From Crocodylus rhombifer (Eukaryota > Chordata > Crocodylia > Crocodylidae): a DNA stretch of 64,000 nt. This document shows, one piece after another, positions 1-10,110 of this stretch. A program made the translations under genes and the position numbers. Position 1 is the stretch's first letter. Every line of letters begins with the position of its first letter. A model generated the notes under the pieces. That model was not told the origin of the DNA and did no database searches. It saw only the letters and a list, made by a program, of their open reading frames with translations. The stretch covers positions 1 to 64,000 of the forward strand of contig JAVSML010018936.1 of assembly GCA_038503035.1 (NCBI GenBank). Direction: 5' to 3'.

Positions 1-560
1 TGGCTGGAGATACTCAGAGCGGTAGATATAGAGAGCTGTAGATATATACAGGTGGAGATATGCATAACTGGAGATCTATAGAAAGGCAGATATTTAACGC
101 TGGAGATATTTGTAGTTGGAGATATTGAGAGCAGTAGATATAGAGAGCTGTAGATATCTGAAGGTGGAGATATGCAGAGGTGGAGATATATTGAAAGGGA
201 GCTATATAAAGCTGCAGATATTCAGAGCTGGAGATATACAGAGGGGTAGACAAAGAGAGTTGTAGATATATGAAGACGGAGAAATAGAGATCTGGATATC
301 TCTCGAGGTAGAGATGTTTAGAGCTGGAAGTATACAGAGGTGGAGGTATGCAGAGCTGCACGTAGATGGGCCCGCCACATACATGGAGCCAGAGATATTT
401 AGAGTGAGATAGATGTACAGCTGTAGAGAGAGATAGATGGAGATATATGGATATGGAGATATTTCAAGGTAGACAAGTTTCCAGCTAGAGAGATAGCAAG
501 CTGGAGACATATAGCGTTGGAGACATAGAAAGCTGGCTCTACATGGAGATGGAGATATAG
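1..560. repeat. 16-bp minisatellite with 112-bp higher-order period
   Basis: Degenerate tandem array of a 16-bp unit close to AGCTGGAGATATACAG, about 34 copies, running off the left edge of the window. A longer motif starting GAGCGGTAGATATAG at 17 recurs at 129 and 241. Both intervals are exactly 112 bp, or seven 16-bp units, so the array has higher-order structure. The open frames on both strands here are by-products of the repeat and are not genes. Confidence 0.9.
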
Positions 561-949
561 AGAGTTACAGCTGCCATGACTGGATGTGTTATCGCTGGAG
601 CAGGGCACGTGGCCAGGTGCATCCAGGCGGAAGCTGAGTGTGCACCAAGCGTGTCAAAGCAGAAAGACGGACTCGCATGTCGCCCGTGGTGCCTTGGCCG
701 CGGCACGGGGACGGGTGCAGGCCCTGCAGAGGCGCCTGAGTGCCAGGAGCGACCCTCGCAGCCACGAGAGGTCCCGGGGACCCTTCTGCCCCAAGTCCCG
801 CTGCGGCTCCTCGCTGACACGCTGGCTCCGAGGGCCGGGGCACGGGGGGGGAGCCTGCGAGAAAGGGCAGCCCCGCCCCGGCCGGACGCTTTCACGCGAG
901 CGGACACGATGGCGCCCAGGGGCTGGCCCAGCACGTTCCCATGAGGGGG
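561..949. other. GC-rich spacer, no gene seen
   Basis: GC-rich, CpG-rich single-copy-looking sequence between the minisatellite and the A/C-rich repeat. Several frames are open on both strands, as expected from base composition. None shows a recognisable domain or a splice-site pattern. Confidence 0.5.
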
Positions 950-1290
950 CTGCAATCACCAGAGAAAAAGAGCACTTTTCCACACAAAAGCCATCACGTG
1001 CCCTCAAGAAAGGTTTCCAAATGCCCACACCATTTCCCTCACACACCAGAACCAGACGTCCCGGCATTTACCCAATCCCCGCACAATTTTCCACAACACG
1101 TGAGTGGCATTAAAAGGTGCCTAAATCACCCTCCAATTCCCACACCAACTTCCAGACACGAAAGTAGCTGCGTATTTCCACACACAGATGCACAGGGGCG
1201 CTCACCGAATCACCGGTTTTCTTCACAGAGTGCCCATGTTTTCAAAAAGGTCCTCTCTCACCACAGGCCATGAGCAGTTTTCCAAAAGCA
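950..1290. repeat. A/C-rich degenerate tandem repeat (TTTCCACAC-type)
   Basis: Loosely repeated motifs of the type TTTTCCACAC or TTCCCACACC occur roughly every 20-45 bases (near 975, 1028, 1040, 1087, 1135, 1175 and 1215). The pattern is too diverged to give a clean unit. A similar stretch lies at 9940-10110, also next to CpG-rich DNA. Confidence 0.45.
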
Positions 1291-1364
1291 AACCAAAGGC
1301 CGGAGCGAAAGAGCACGGCAGCCCCCCAAACGGAGCGGTCTCCCCGCCGCAATGCCCGGCGCCG

Positions 1365-1379
1365 CCACAGGAGGGCGGC
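1365..1379 (+). promoter_or_regulatory. CTCF-like motif
   Basis: CCACAGGAGGGCGGC fits the CTCF core consensus CCASYAGRKGGCRSY at 13 of 15 positions. It sits at the inner end of the left arm of the 1338-1618 inverted repeat. Binding is inferred from the motif only. Confidence 0.35.
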
Positions 1380-1510
1380 ACGGAGCAGGGCCTGGGCTTC
1401 CGCTGCCCACGCTGCGGCAATGCGGCGCCGCCACCACAGGGGAGCAGCACCGAGCCGCGCCTGCGCCCCCCGCCGCGGCGCCGCTCCTCGGGCTGCAGTG
1501 CTGGGGCGCA

Positions 1511-1525
1511 CCACCGGAGGGCAGC
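1511..1525 (+). promoter_or_regulatory. CTCF-like motif
   Basis: CCACCGGAGGGCAGC matches the CTCF core at 14 of 15 positions. It is preceded by a CGGCGCCGCTCCTCGGG stretch that also precedes the site at 2701, so the site and its context were duplicated together. Confidence 0.45.
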
Positions 1526-1576
1526 ACTGAGCCGCCTTCGCCTTCCCCCTGAGGCGGAGCGCAAGCCGGGCTCAGA

Positions 1577-1591
1577 GCCGCCCTCCTGTGG
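1577..1591 (-). promoter_or_regulatory. CTCF-like motif, minus orientation
   Basis: Reverse complement reads CCACAGGAGGGCGGC, 13 of 15 to the CTCF core. It faces the plus-oriented sites at 1365 and 1511. Confidence 0.35.
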
Positions 1592-1966
1592 CCACGCCGG
1601 GCATTGCGGCGGGGAGACGCGGGGGGCCCCGCAGCCGGCGCCGCGCTGCCCGCCTGGGGCTGGGGCTGGGGCTGGAGCGGGGCTTGGAGCCCGGAGACAG
1701 CGACGCGGAACAAAGCCGGCTCGTGCCGCCCTCCCCGCGCGGAGCAGGCGGGGTTTAAAGGCCTACACAAGCACATGCAGGAGACAGGGTGGCCCCCCGG
1801 GCGGCGGGCGGGAGGAAAGGGGCCCCGGGACAGACAAACAGCTTGGCGCTTCACCACCCACCTCCGAGGAGAGCCCAACTGGTTTCCTGCACAGCAGCGG
1901 GACGGCGGCTCCGGGCTCAGCAGGCCGACAACCAGCTGCGCGGGGCCGGTGCGGATCGCAGCCGGA

Positions 1967-2156
1967 CCAATGAGCGAACAGAAGCTTGCGCTCCCACCCA
2001 CCATTCCCCGCAGCCAATCAGAATGTGAACAAGGAGGCCGGGCTCCTCGTCCCGCCTGCCCCGCCAGAAGCCAATGGGAGCGGAGAAGGTTGGGGGGCCC
2101 TGACTCCGCCCAAGCGGCCGTTCCACCCAATCGCCTGGCGCCTCCTGGCGCCCAAT
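1967..2156 (+). promoter_or_regulatory. CCAAT-box array, copy 1 (five boxes)
   Basis: Exact CCAAT pentamers start at 1967, 2014, 2071, 2127 and 2152 (steps 47, 57, 56, 25), with a GC box (CTCCGCCC) between the third and fourth. CCAAT in GC-rich promoter DNA is the classic NF-Y site. The last steps of about 57, 56 and 25 recur in other copies, so the boxes are retained while the DNA between them has drifted. No TATA box is present. Function is inferred. Confidence 0.6.
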
Positions 2157-2619
2157 GGCAACACGGGCCTCCGATGCCGGCCGCGCCGCGCTCCCTGCCC
2201 CGCCCGCGGGCTCTGCCCGAGGGACCCCGAGCGGGCCCTTTGTTCTCCGTCTCTCTCGGCCGTCATGTCCCGCCGGGCCGGGCTGCAGGCGCGGGGCCCG
2301 GAGCCGCTTGCTTTCTCTCTGCCCTCATCTCTCGGCTGGAAACCCCGGCTGGAGCGTCGGGGAAGAGCACAGGGCAGGGCTTTCTTTTCTCTTTCTTCGA
2401 AAACCGGCTGCTCCGCGCAGGGAGACGAGCAGGGAGGGCGGCACGGAGCCGGCTGTGTCTCGGGTCCTTCTCTCCGGGCTCCAAGCCCCGCTCCAGCCCC
2501 ACGACGGCAGCGCGGAGCCCGCTTGGGTGCCCGCCCGGGTCCCCCCGCCGCAATGCGGGGCGGCTCTGAGCAGGGCTTTGTGGCCCGCCTGCCCGGGCTG
2601 CGTCAATAGCCCGAGGTGG

Positions 2620-2634
2620 CCACAGGGGGGCAGC
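2620..2634 (+). promoter_or_regulatory. CTCF-like motif
   Basis: CCACAGGGGGGCAGC, 13 of 15 to the CTCF core, followed by ACCGAG as at 2701 and 15827. Confidence 0.35.
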
Positions 2635-2700
2635 ACCGAGCGGCGCAGTCGCTTTCCGCCGCGGCGGCGCCGCTCCTCGGGGTGCAGCGCTCGGAACGCA

Positions 2701-2715
2701 CCACCAGAGGGCAGC
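2701..2715 (+). promoter_or_regulatory. CTCF-like motif, perfect core
   Basis: CCACCAGAGGGCAGC matches the CTCF core consensus CCASYAGRKGGCRSY at all 15 positions. It is the best candidate in the window and lies 67 bases downstream of the weaker site at 2620, in the same orientation. Confidence 0.55.
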
Positions 2716-3445
2716 ACCGAGCCGCCTGTCTCCACACCAAGTGTGCATGCACGAGACACCTGTGACACACACTCGAGTGCGGTGGTGTGCAAGGGTGAGA
2801 GATGAACACCTGCATCACTGTCACCACGGAGAGAGAGAGAGAGGTAGTAATAGCGTCACTGTGTTCATTAGGGTGCGTGTTACACTAGCTCCAGGTCGGG
2901 ACACACAGAGCCTTACTGCATGCATCTCTGTACCGTTTCAGTTTTTGAAAGTAAGTGACACAATGAATAACTCCGTCACTTCAACCCCCTGGTCTCAAAA
3001 TTATACTCTTTTACACCAAAGATCCCAAACGCTGCCCTAGAACGGAGCTGATGTCCGGCGGTGCTTCCTGAACAACGACGGGTTTTCCTTTTATTTTTCC
3101 AGTTAGAAAGTGGTAACTTTCGGCTTTGCAAGGCGCTATCTAGGGAGCTTTCAGCGTCAGTCCAGAAGCAAACGGTGCTCCTCGGGGCCCACGTGCCCCC
3201 CCTCGGCACGGCGAGGAGACAGGGAGCCTCCCCAGCAAAGGGGCTCCGGGACACGCGACCGGCTTCACGCACTGGGGTTGGTGCGGGAGATCCCGGCCGG
3301 CCCCGCGCCCTGGGGACGCAGTCTCCCGCACGACCCGCCCTGGTCGCCAGAGCAAGTGCCACAGCGCTCCGTGTCCGCCCGCCGGGCAGCCCGGCAGTGG
3401 GCCGTGGGCTGCGGTTCAGCGGCAGACACGGGGATCGCAGACGGA

Positions 3446-3637
3446 CCAATCGGGGCACAGAAGCCTGCGCACGGGACCCGGCAGCCAATTAAGTGCAGAC
3501 GGGGGGGCGGTGCTTCTAGGCCCGCCCCTCCTTCAAAGGCCAATCAGAGTGAAGAATGGCGTCGCGGTCCTGACCACGCCCATGAGGCTGCTCCACGTAT
3601 CCTCGGCACAATCGCCGCGTGCCTCGAGGTGGCCAAT
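3446..3637 (+). promoter_or_regulatory. CCAAT-box array, copy 2
   Basis: CCAAT at 3446, 3485, 3540 and 3633. The fourth box of the ancestral layout has decayed to ACAAT near 3608, which keeps the 25-base step to the last box. A GC box of the type CCCGCCCC lies at about 3521. The sequence after the last box (GGAAACGCGAGGCTCCGAT) is nearly the same as in copy 5 at 38386. Confidence 0.6.
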
Positions 3638-4661
3638 GGAAACGCGAGGCTCCGATCCCGGCCTTCCGGGATCCACGTCCGTGACTCGTGTTTTCGCCCC
3701 GCGCGGAGCGACCCTGCCCGAGCGAGCGAGCGAGGCCTTTTCTCCCGCCCTCTCCCCGCCCTCTCTCCGCCACGGGGCGGCAGCACGCAGCCGGGTTCGC
3801 CGGTGCTGTGCGGACGGCAGTGCGAGGGGCGCGGGAGGGCGGCGCGGAGGGGGCCCTTGCACTCCCGGGATGCGCGCAGGCCAGGCCCGTGCCCGTCACC
3901 TGCACGCCGCTCTACGCGGGGGGCGCCGGCCGCAGCGATACTGAACCCCCAACGCGACCGCCTTTAGTTCAGAGCGAGACACCCCCAGCGCCGGCGTTCT
4001 CCCCGCACGGCGCGCACACGGACACGGCCCGCCCTGCTCGGCCCCTCTCCCCGCACCGCGCGGCGGGTGCACAACCGCGGACACTGTCGCTCCCGCCCCG
4101 CTCGGAGACGCTGCCCATTGCAGCGCGCGGAGCCGCCTGGACCCGCGTCCCTGCGGCGGGCGCCGCCGCCGCGCCCCGCCCCGCCCACCCGCGGGCTCCG
4201 ACGCGACGGGGCCCTGCTGCACGCCGCCGCCCCCGGCTCCCGGCACGCGCGGAGCAGCGCCCGGCTCCGCCTGCACCACGGGCTGCCATGCGGAGCCGGC
4301 GGCCCCGAGCAGTGGCTTGGGGGTGAACGCCGTGCCGGAGGCGCAGCCCGCCTGCGAGAGACATTCCCCGCCCGCCCGGCTTCGTGCACGAATCGGCGCT
4401 CCGCTAGAGGAAAGCCTTCGCCCTGGCCGGAGACAGCCCTGCCCCCTCCCTTCGCGCGGGGCTGTGGTGTCCGCGCGCTGCTGCCCGCACACGTGCTTCT
4501 CACACCCGTCTCTGCACACCTTCCCGTTCTCCCCTGGGAGTGCACGAGGAAGAGCGGTCACTCCCCTGCCCTGGGAGCGCTGCTGGAGTATTTTATGGCC
4601 CAGTCTCGCCTCCGGGCTTTGAAGGGTTTCTTGCACTTTAATGAACAATGGGTCCCGGCAG

Positions 4662-4805
4662 CCAATCAGAATGCGAGCGGGGAAGGGCGTTCTTTCGGAC
4701 CCGCCTTCTCCCGCCAAAGCCAATCACAGTGAACAAGGGCGGAGCCGCCCTGACCCCGCCCATGAGCCAATCCACCCAATCGCCTCCTGCCTCAAGGCGG
4801 CCAAT
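4662..4805 (+). promoter_or_regulatory. CCAAT-box array, copy 3
   Basis: CCAAT at 4662, 4720, 4767, 4776 and 4801; the ancestral steps 58, 56 and 25 use 4662, 4720, 4776 and 4801. The first box of the layout has decayed to ACAAT near 4645. GC boxes (GACCCCGCCC) lie between the second and third boxes. It lies about 0.8 kb beyond the 3' end of the minus-strand unit at 5590-7840. Confidence 0.6.
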
Positions 4806-5011
4806 GAAAACGCGGGCCTGCGATCCCGGCCCGGAATGAAGGTCCCCGAGTCGTGTGTGCGCCCCGGCCGCGGTCCCTGCTCCAGTCAAGTCCCTAGCGA
4901 GCGAGGCCGTGTTTCCCCCTCTCTCTTCGCCCTTGTCTCCCGGCTGCAATGTGCTGCAGGACCACACCCCGCGGCACCGTGAGCCTGCCCCTGCCGCGGT
5001 CCCAGCCCCCT

Positions 5012-7840
5012 GGCCCGGAGGAGGCATCTTGTCTTTGGGCTTCAGCTTAAGATGCTCAAATGCTAGGTGCTACAGGAAGAGATTTATATCTTGTACGCTT
5101 TAGGAATCACAAGCCCCTACTTAGTCAGGTGCATAGGTATTACAATATCTGTGCTCTCCCTCCAGCAAAAGGGCCTGGGAACTGTGCTGACTGCCACTGA
5201 CTTGCTACTTTAAGTATTAGGGAAATAGTAATACATTTCAAAATAGAAGTTATTTTTTCAACTAACAAGGAATTTAAAAAACTGTATGAAATGGGTTTGG
5301 CTTCCCCCAAACTCAACAGCCCCTCAGGGATGACTTGGGTAGAGATGGCTTAAAGCCTGCGGCCACCGCATTAAACAGCCAAGGGGGACTACAGCTGGAC
5401 TTAAGGGACTCCTGAAAATCTTGAGGCAACTAGGGATCCACAGTCATTCTTCTTGCGAGGCAACAAGTGCATCAGCCCCCTGCCACGGCCCAGCCCGCTA
5501 GAGAAAAAGCCCCCACACCATGCCCTCAGAAATAGCAACTTGTACTAAAGGCATTCAGAGGTCTGAAACACACTCGGAAGCTCACAAGTTTCCTGAGCAT
5601 TTTATTTTTATTAGGACCATGTTTTGAGAAAAGGGGAAGTTGAACTTCAGTTTATACCCAAGCACCACACCTTTACTATACCTTATTTTTTAATCTTTTA
5701 TATAAATCTGGACCAATTTTACTACAGTACATTTACAGTTGTAAAACAATGACTGGGAACCACATTACAGTCTTTTACCATTTGTAAATGTACTCCGTGT
5801 AGAAGAGTACTAACCACAAGGTGGAACGTTTTTTAGACCATTTATTGTTGACTGTGCACATCTTAGGCCCACTTGCTCCTACTGGTTTAACACTGACCAC
5901 ACCAACTACCTTGAGGATCGTTTGGACAGAGGATGAGCTCTTCATCCCCATGGAGCTGGAGTTTAAAACACTTTCAAAACACCCATGGAGCCTTAACTTA
6001 CAGACACAAACCAACTGCACCACAAATAGCCTCAAAATTGGCCCCACAAGCTCCAGCCTAAGCAAGCTACAGCCGAGCCACAAACCGAACCGAGCACAAA
6101 CCTGCACTTCTACGCTGACACCGAGAACCGCTCCACAATCCGACCGAGGAAAACCTACACGCTGCCTTCAACCACATCTATTCTGATCCACTGCTTAACT
6201 GGCCAAGCCAAACCACCTGCAAAACCCTCGCCTGCTCCATATCAATACGTACAACTAGCACAATGCCTCAACCTCCTTACACACAATTGGGGCCAACCCA
6301 AGACTGTGTACGTGGTGCAACTTGAAGCGTGCGGCTGCTGGCTCCTAATGGGTGTTGGAAAGCATAGAGATGCACTCAACAGTCTCCCTCTGTACTTATC
6401 TAAGCAGACATTAAACATTCCCCACCCTCCTGCCCACCCCAACCCACGCTTCTTGTTCCCGAGCTTTCTTCCGCTGCTTCCGTTCCTTCTTCTCCAGCTG
6501 CCCTTCAGGGACCTGCAATAGTTCACAAAACAGAAGCGGAGGCAGCTGGCAATGAATGGCACACCCTGCTAGAAGACTGTAGCTCCCAGTGCTCATTATA
6601 CACTCGAGCATGATGTCCTTTAAAAACAGGAGGGTTCTGACATATCTCCAGTTAACTAAATGACGAATACCCCCCGTCTTCACTGAAACTCTCTTACCTT
6701 TGCCTCTGGGCTGCCCGGCATGGTTTTCTGCCCTGGTTATCAGTTAACTCCTATTTGTTTGTCGTCTTCTCCGCTCCTCCCTCTAGGGGCAGAAGGAACG
6801 AGACAAATGGGATGTCAGTCAGCATGGTGGAAGATGCGTCCGCAGACCCCAACTTCTCTCCCTCTTTTCCCCTTACCTGGACCTGTGGCTGGCAATAGCA
6901 GTGGACTCGGCTGGCAATAGCAGTGGACTCGGCTGGCAATAGCAGTGGACTCGGACTCCCAGTTACAGGATGTCCAGCGCTACACACGTAGGTATCGCCT
7001 GTCCTCACGTGTTAGGAGGCGGCACGCTCCCCGCTTACGGGAGGCTGCGCCATTGGCAGTCAATTTTGGCAGCCAGGCTGGGCCCCGATTACAGGACAGC
7101 CGCGCTGCACAGGCCCACCAACCAGATCCACGGCCCTTTACAAACGAGGGAATGGCGACACGCGCCTTGCTTACAGGGCTGTCCACCTTCCACCCCACTG
7201 CTGAAGTGCAACAGCTTCGAGGGCAGAGCCCCATTTCTGAGTGACAGGGAGCTCACCCAAAGGCTCACGCAGTCAAGCCAAAATGTGGCTAAGACATGAT
7301 CGAGACCCAAAAGCAGGGAGGTGGCTCTGTCCGGAGTCCCTTTCCTTCTCACCCCGTTTCTCTGGCTGGCTTTTCTCCTGCCTCGCCTCTCCCCCGCTGC
7401 TTGCCCGTGCGCTTCTCCTTCCTGTTGCTGCGAGGCCTGCAAGGAGAGCGAGCGAGAGCGGCTGTAAGTGAAGAGAGCCAGAGGAGGCGTCCTGCAGCTT
7501 GAACTTCTCCTTCCCCCCAGCATACTGCGGAAACCTGCACCTTTCCCTGCCTCCCGGGGCAATCCCTCTGGCCAACTTTGCCAAATCGCCTCCGATGAGT
7601 AATCATAAAGGCAAGAAACCTGGAGCTTTAAACCCAGGAAATCCCACCATCCCAAGCCGCCAAGGCTCACAAATCCCAGGGTGTACCACTTAGTGGTGGA
7701 GCCCAAGGAGCAGACATTTTGTGTTGAAATTGTCTTACCTTTGCCTCGATATGCTGGCCTCATTTTCTTCCCTCCTAGTCAGCTTGCTCTTTCTCATCTG
7801 CCATCTCGTCTGCTTGTCCTTCCGGGGGGTGATGTGCACG
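5012..7840 (-). other. Unidentified spliced gene-like unit, copy A
   Basis: I cannot name this unit, but it behaves like a minus-strand gene. Donor-like sites (CAG or AAG before GTAAG on the minus strand) lie at 6872-6876, 6693-6697 and 7734-7738. A strong acceptor precedes an exon ending at 6512 that reads VPEGQLEKKERKQRKK in one open frame. An 84-bp candidate exon at 7353-7436 has a pyrimidine-rich acceptor, a GTGAGA donor and one frame open throughout. AATAAA signals on the minus strand lie near 5602 and 5841. The donor at 6872 and the VPEGQLEKK exon are also present in copy B (23228 and 22736), and the donor in copy C (29754). Peptides are short, charged and Lys/Arg/Glu-rich, like cytoplasmic-tail exons; that reading is inference. 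Some exon frames contain stops, so this copy may be a pseudogene. Confidence 0.45.
6888..6955. repeat. 22-bp tandem repeat, three copies
   Basis: GGCTGGCAATAGCAGTGGACTC repeats three times with almost no differences, just upstream (on the minus strand) of the donor at 6872. It is a recent local expansion inside the candidate exon. Confidence 0.9.
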
Positions 7841-8299
7841 GACCCCCAAGGGGGACCTGCTTTGCAGGATTCGGGGCTGCAGCCTCAGGTGGCCAGTCCA
7901 GTCTCCAACACTTGACTCCCAGAGAGCCAAGTCAAGCGATGTCTGCCACTAATCCCTTTACAGCAAGGGATTCAGCCTCCTGGGTGACCTGCTCAGAGGC
8001 ACTCAGCATGCAGTGATTTCAAGGGAGCCACTGCCGAAATGAAAGTGGAGCGGCAGATGGGGAAAACGTGGAGGTGAAATGACAGGAGAGGAAAGGAGAA
8101 ACAGCGCAGCGGGGAGGGATGAACTTGGAGGTGAAAGGCACCAGGCACCAAGGCGGTGGCTGGCATAGCAATTTTATTAGTCCATTAAAATACCAGGCAG
8201 CTCGTGCCTGCTTTTCTGTTGTCTTCTCTGCTTCTCTGTTTTGGCAGCAACCAATGTGCCCTGCTCCCCGACGGCCTTGCGAGGGCACAAGCCCCCTCA

Positions 8300-8450
8300 A
8301 GTGACCGTCAGTGCTTGACCGCCCATAGAGCTAGGCAGCACCACACCTAGCCCAGGCTGGGGGGGGGTGACAGGCTGTCAGTGCTTGACCCTTTTGCGAG
8401 CAGGGCAGCACCACACCGCAGCTCGGCAAGATGACCCCGAGAGCAGGCAG
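8300..8450. repeat. Short tandem duplication around GTCAGTGCTTGACC
   Basis: The motif GTCAGTGCTTGACC followed about 15 bases later by GGCAGCACCACACC occurs at about 8307 and 8379. A third, diverged copy is at about 8899, on the far side of the 58-bp minisatellite, so the minisatellite grew between copies of this motif. Confidence 0.6.
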
Positions 8451-8890
8451 CGAAGACCTCCCGGCCCTTGCCTGCTGCAGCCCCAAAAGCCGCCTTAAGG
8501 AGGGGCCGCGGGCAGAGCCCTCCGGACCTTGCCCGCTGCCCCGCCCGAAAGGCACCTTAAGGAAGACACTCCAGAGGCTCGGACCTTCCCCGCCGCCGAC
8601 CCAAATGGCACCTTAAGGGAATGCCGCGGGGGCCCTCCGGCCCCCCTCGCTGCTCATCCGAACGATGCCTTAAGACAGGACCGCGGGCAGAGACAAACCC
8701 GCCCTGCCCGCTACCCCCCAAATGACACCGTACGGGCGCACCGGAAATGGCTACGGACCTGAGGCTCCGCCCCCCGAAGGACGCCTTATGGGAAGCACTG
8801 CGGCCGAGGCCCCGGGACCTCGCCCGCCGCCCCCCGAATGGCGCCTTCAGGCAAGGCACGGAGACGTGCAAGCCCGGCCGCTGCCCGCGC
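8450..8890. repeat. 58-bp GC-rich minisatellite
   Basis: About seven units of close to 58 bp. Each carries a GCCCGCCGCCCC stretch, then CGAAxGGCGCCTTAAGG, then a purine-rich spacer. CCTTAAG cores are visible near 8492, 8550, 8613 and 8668, with decayed forms near 8728, 8785 and 8846. Confidence 0.8.
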
Positions 8891-9130
8891 CCCGGGTCAC
8901 CGGTGCTTGACAGGCACTACGAGCCGCGCAGCACCCACGTGGCTCGGGAAGTCACTCCCCACAGCCTGACACCGCCGGAAAGGGCCGTGGGTCCCCAGCA
9001 ACAGCAGCCCAAGTGCTGCCCCGCCCCCTACTCCGGCAGAGCAGCTGCAGGAAGCTCCGCCTCACCCCGTCCGGGCGCCGGCTCTTCAGGGCGCTTCCGG
9101 GGTTACCGCTCCCCCCGGCTGGCCAGCTCC

Positions 9131-9330
9131 ACTTTTTTTTTTTTTTTTTCGCACGCGGCCTTTTATCCCTGCAGGAGGCCCGCCCCCAATTGACAATGGA
9201 CCAATAGGGAAGCCCGAGGGGGTCAGTCCCCCTCAGAGCCCCTTGGTCCTCTCGCCCCCGGTCAGGGCGGCCAAGTCTTCCTCCTGCCGTCTCCTCATTG
9301 GTGGAGAGGGAAATGCCTCCGCCAATCTGC
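9131..9330. promoter_or_regulatory. Poly-T tract and CCAAT cluster in a CpG island
   Basis: A 17-base T run at 9133-9149 is followed by CCAAT at 9186, 9201 and 9322 and its reverse complement ATTGG at 9297, within a CpG-rich stretch extending to about 9900. It looks like a TATA-less CpG-island promoter, possibly bidirectional. No first exon can be assigned. Confidence 0.4.
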
Positions 9331-9554
9331 GTACCGGCGAGCCCCGGCCAGCCAGCCACGTGCGCTGTCGGCCGTCCTGCGGGCGGGGCCCGGGTCCTTT
9401 TCCCGGCGCCTCCGGCGAGCGGAGAGCAGCTGCGCGGTGCCCGCTTTCCCCGCAGCAGGGCGGTGCCCTCGAGCCGTGCGCTTCACGGCGGGGCGGGGCT
9501 CGTCGTGGGGCCGGAGGAGCAGGCGAGACGAGCCCTCGCGCGGGATGGTTTGTG

Positions 9555-9605
9555 TGGAGAGCAGGGGTTGGCCTAGATGACCCCGAGCGAGATCCCCTTC
9601 ACGTC
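9555..9605 (+). mobile_element. Relic of a CR1 3' end
   Basis: GGGGTTGGCCTAGATGACC near 9565 matches the conserved 3'-terminal region of CR1 LINEs. Only about 50 bases remain. Confidence 0.45.
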
Positions 9606-9939
9606 AGCCGACTACGGGATTTTCACGAGAATCCGGGCTCCCGGCCCGCCCCTCCTCTCGCCCGGCCTTTCCCGGCGCTGGGTCCGGGAACGCCTGGCTC
9701 AGGCACCGCGGCAGCTTTGAACGCACGGGGCTGCTTCTCGGCGCCCCCCGTCCCTTCTCCGCGCCGCCAGCACCCGCCGCAGCTCGGGCGGGAGACGCGG
9801 AGCCTGAGCCCCCCGCTGCGCCCCGTTTGCAGCCGCCCGGCCCCGGGGCCACGACTCCGGCCAGGCAGACTCGGCCCCGCCGCAAGATCCCCCTTTGCCG
9901 CGCAAGAATGCCACCAGATCCGCCCGTCCCACTGACCAC

Positions 9940-10110
9940 ACACCACCGGTTTTCCACCGCTCTCACCATTTTTCCACACTTTTTTCCCACAACAAGCTCC
10001 CAAGTCGCTGCACATAATCAGCCACCCCTGTTCCACGCACAGTTCCCAAATCAGCACACCGCTTCCAACAACCAGCAGCATAGCCCCACACGCATTTCCG
10101 CACCATGTTC
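9940..10110. repeat. A/C-rich degenerate repeat
   Basis: TTTTCCACAC-type motifs recur near 9949, 9970 and 9983, then decay. The style matches 950-1290. It directly precedes the first exon of the unrecognised gene at 10117. Confidence 0.4.

Larger units (their letters stand above)
1338..1618. repeat. 41-bp inverted repeat with 199-bp spacer, each arm ending in a CTCF-like core
   Basis: Bases 1338-1378 match the reverse complement of 1578-1618 at 39 of 41 positions. Each arm starts with GTCTCCCCGCCGCAATGC and ends with CCACAGGAGGGCGG, which resembles a CTCF core, so the two cores point at each other. A third core lies between them at 1511-1525. Confidence 0.85.
1300..5010. repeat. Block I of the composite CCAAT/CTCF-like repeat, about three units
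   Basis: CpG-rich block in which one composite unit recurs. The order of landmarks within a unit is: (1) GC-rich stretch with CTCF-like sites; (2) a GTGACAC stretch; (3) a CATCTCTGTAC stretch; (4) a CAGAAGCAAACGGTGCT stretch; (5) GAGGAGACAGGG; (6) an array of CCAAT boxes; (7) a pyrimidine-rich stretch with GCCCTCATCTC. Array copies are at 1967-2156, 3446-3637 and 4662-4805. The same landmarks occur in the same order in blocks II (15480-17000) and III (37766-38800). I do not recognise the family. It could be a segmentally duplicated promoter region or a long terminal-repeat-like element, but no TG/CA ends or target duplications were found. Confidence 0.75.

Noticed and set aside
14..608. Overlapping open frames on the minus strand rich in Ser, Tyr and Leu
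   Set aside because: They are translations of the 16-bp minisatellite and change with the repeat phase.
576..5000. Many long open frames on both strands (up to 321 codons)
   Set aside because: GC-rich DNA has few stop codons. Frames overlap on both strands, are Pro/Arg/Ala-rich, and show no domain or splice evidence.
5775..6186. Frames shared by copies A and B (SGPKM... on minus, TGL... on plus)
   Set aside because: They overlap a polyadenylation signal and fit a conserved 3' UTR better; stops and shifts differ between copies.
7089..7763. 224-codon minus-strand frame
   Set aside because: It runs through predicted splice donors and acceptors and is not conserved in copies B and C as one frame.
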